NCBI GenBank assembly: GCA_947178115.1
Contig: CAMWXF010000131.1
Span: 1 to 5,925 of the forward strand
Direction of reading: 5' to 3'
DNA length: 5,925 nt
From: an uncultured Lachnospiraceae bacterium
GTDB taxonomy: Bacteria > Bacillota > Clostridia > Lachnospirales > Lachnospiraceae
This document shows, piece after piece, positions 1 to 3,000 of the stretch. Both the position numbers and the translations under genes were made by a program. Below the pieces are notes generated by a model. That model made no database searches and was not told the origin of the DNA. It saw only the letters and a list, made by a program, of their open reading frames with translations. Within the stretch, counting starts at the first letter, position 1. Every line of letters starts with the position of its first letter.

Positions 1-60
1 TATTCCGAGGAATGTCGGGCAGATATGGCACAGCCCGCACTTATGGCTTTGGTTCACCTC
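1..60 (-). other. Cys-x2-Cys-x2-Cys tail preceding a probable membrane anchor
   Basis: Residues 1956-1975. Three closely spaced cysteines (1963, 1966, 1969) sit in K-C-G-L-C-H-I-C-P-T-F-L-G-I, directly after the C-terminal domain. The chain turns hydrophobic at the very edge of the window. I recall similar CxxCHxCPTFLGI endings followed by a transmembrane helix in Lachnospiraceae surface proteins. Here the helix and stop codon would lie beyond position 1 and cannot be seen. There is no LPxTG motif in the window, so sortase anchoring is not supported. Confidence 0.6.
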
Positions 61-3000
61 ATCCCTCTGCTGGTAGGCGATCGCGTAGCTTGAGAACAGC
101 TCCGTACTGATGGTGATTGTTTCCGGTGTATCGTCTGAATCGTTCATCAACGTATATTCGCCGTCATGGGCGCGGATGATGTAATACTTCCCGCCCTCGC
201 TTCGCAGTTCTTCCGGTATGCCGATGATTACCTCAATCGGTTCTTTGGTTTCGGTAACGGCATTCCAGTCGCCTTCGCCGACTCTGATAAACATGGAGAT
301 GTCAATATACATGCCCAGCTTAAGCCCCGGCAGCTCTTTCTGATATGCTTCTATGCCGCCCTCAATAATCTCCTGATCCTGTTTTAGTACGCTTCCCGAG
401 ATATCCTTTACGTCTATGCGGATCACTATGGTCTCGCCGTCATTTACAAGCTGTAACTGCTCAGGTGTCAGAACCGCGTTTGCCACAGCTACGGTATCGG
501 CTACGCCCGCGGTGTATGCCTGTTCTTCGCAGACTACTGTCACGATCACTGCGCCTGTGGCACTGCCATTGCCGTTATCTATCTGCAGAATTGTGCTGAC
601 GGCCGTCATGCCGTTCACGCTGCCTGTCATGATAGGACCGGGTTCTGCAATTGCCCCGGGTTCTCCCGAAATTATAATATTGCCGCCCTCTATGATCACG
701 GGTACGACCTGTATCCCTTCACCGCCCGGCGGGTTACTGCCTGTGGGCGGATTACCATCCATGGGTGAATTGCCATCTGTCGGTGGATTGCCGTCCGTGG
801 GCGGATTGCCGTCTGTCGGTGGATTACCGTCCGTGGGCGCATTACCGTCTGTCGGTGGATTACCGTCTGTCGGTGGATTACCGTCTGTCGGCGGATTACC
901 GTTCGCCGGCGGATTGCCGCCTGTGGGTGGATTGCCATCTGTCGGCGGATTTTCATCCCCGTCGTCGGGATCTTTTTCTCCATTTCCAGGCTTGCTCTGT
1001 GCCTTCTTCCATGAAATCGTGACTTGCGCAGCGTTTCCTACAAAAGAATAGTCTGTCGCCTGATACCGTACCAGATACTCCCCGGCTGCAAGTCCGCCTA
1101 TTGTCCGTTCGCCGACTTCTTCCTCCTCGTCTCCTTTTGTATTTCCTTTACCCGTGTGCATTTCCATCTGTTCGTTCGTAATCTTAATCCACTGCCCGCT
1201 GTCGGCCTCACTGTATTCCATCGTGTCATCGATACCCTTCAGCTTGCCGTTGACGGCTCCTTTCCGGCTTGTATTTACGCCTGTCACTCCTTCGGGCGCC
1301 GCCGGACGGGTGGGAATCAACAGATTCTGCGGCTTGCTTCTGAATTTGCCCTCGACTCTTTCCCTTACGATCTCATGGCTCTCATCGTTCATCTGTTCTT
1401 CTTCTATTGCAAGAGAACCGGAGGTATCCGTTGTTATCATGATGCCGTCTATCAGATATTGTGCATTTGCTTCTAAGCCGATCAGTTTTTCCTGCCGGTA
1501 ATCAATCTTCGCGTCCGGCGTATCTATGCGACCGGGAATCGCCACCTCTACCGTATCACTGTCTATTGTAGCAACATTATCCCCCGGCTGATAGATGGAG
1601 ATCGTAGTCTCAAGCCAGTATTCCGGAATCTGAATCTCTCCGTTGTTGTCTGTGGTCACATATGTCTCTTGAATAACATAATCGGTATTCGGTTTCAGCC
1701 CGATAAGTCTTTCATTTACATAATCAATCTTAGGATCCGGTTTTTCTTCCTTGCCTATGATCCTGACAATTACGGTTTTTTCCGCAGTATTGCCCGCCTG
1801 ATCGACAGCCGTCACGGTCACTGTACGCTGACCGCTCTTTCCCTTCAGATCGGTAATCTTGAAACTGTAGTCAGACTGCATGGAATCATCAAAATTCCCA
1901 CTGACCGCATGTTCTTCTCCGTCAATCTTCCACGAAACAGACGCTATGCCTGAAACGATCTCCTGACTGTCGTCAACCACATCATCCGCTATCTTTACAA
2001 GCAGCTCCGGCGCCGTCTTATAATAACTCTCAGAAATATCCACTCCGTTTATCTGTGTTCCAGTCTCGTCTGTCTCAAAACGATCTGCCAGAATCGTGAT
2101 AATCGGCGCATTGTCTTCCACGATCACGCCCTTGATACCGCCGCCGTCCGTACCGATTGTCTTCGTTTCCGAATGGTTTCCTGCCTTGTCTAAAGCAACG
2201 ATCGTAATCGTTCCCTTAAAGTCCGGCACAATACTAATTGTCGCCGTATAATCGGGGCTTGCGCTTCCCTCACTGCCGGAAGTCTTCTTCACTTCCGCGT
2301 TTCCTGTCGTGCCGCTTAGACCGCTGTCTGCATTACCGTCTGTACCACCACCCGCTTGTCCGTCTGCGGGTACCAGAGTATACTCTACGGCATCTACGCC
2401 GCTCCCTGTCTCTGTTACGGGAATGGTGATAATCAGACTGTCCTTATGGATGATCCAATTCCATATATTTTTATATCCTTTTTCAAAAGATGCCTCGCCG
2501 AGCACCGGCTTCGTCGTATCCATTTTTGCAGTCAGCGCCTCTGTCTCCGCCACGTTTCCTGCCGCGTCAACCGCTTTGAATGTATAGGTGTGTTCTCCTT
2601 CCGTTAAATTATTATAGGTAAGCTGATATCTCGTATTTCCGCCTTGATCTTTACCGTTTTCCACACTGCCGGAGGTGCTCAGTTCCGTATAGTCTCCGTT
2701 ATCACACTTGACATACAGCTTCTTTGTCCCTACGTTGTCCGAATAAGTTATGATAAAGCCAAGCTCCTGATACCAGTTCCCGGCATTCTTATCATCCGCC
2801 AGAACCACACTGAGGTTCGGCTTCGCGCTGTCCTGCCATTCCGCATAGAGGGTGATACCGGGATTGTCGGCGGTAATGCCATTCTCCCCGTTCAGGCGGT
2901 CGGCATTCACTTCTCCCTCGAAATTCCATGCGTTATTTAATCCCGCCTCTTTATACCATCCCACAAGGGCAAATCCTTCCTTCACCGCATCCTCCGGCCG

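Larger units (their letters stand above)
1003..2223 (-). repeat. Super-repeat copy 3, truncated and rearranged
   Basis: Residues 1235-1641. It starts with the same F-K-G, D-x-A-G-N, KTIGT, GVIVEDNAP and ITILADR landmarks as copy 2 and continues through Ig-like module b (1269-1395; AVDQAGN at 1373-1379). It then carries two YxxExLxGL modules in tandem (1396-1469 and 1470-1539) where the other copies have one. It ends with a degenerate d module (1540-1641) that keeps RPAAP and MEYSxxDSGQW. The InlB B-repeat and the f module are missing, and the chain passes directly into the Pro-rich stalk. It is therefore the membrane-proximal end-cap of the repeat array. Confidence 0.85.

Noticed and set aside
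718..951. Possible CRISPR array because of regular short repeats.
   Set aside because: Units are 18 bp, directly adjacent with no unique spacers, and translate to a clean hexapeptide repeat in the gene's frame.
696..983. A minus-strand open frame in another frame, rich in Arg, Gln and His, over the stalk.
   Set aside because: It is an out-of-frame reading of the 18-bp array (its codon phase differs from the main gene) and shows only the low-complexity period.
416..1051. A 211-codon plus-strand open frame with a GGLPSV repeat, looking like a repetitive protein.
   Set aside because: It is the antisense reading of the minus-strand Pro-rich stalk and its flanks. The repeat simply mirrors the 18-bp minisatellite, and the minus frame stays open across the whole window with coherent domains.
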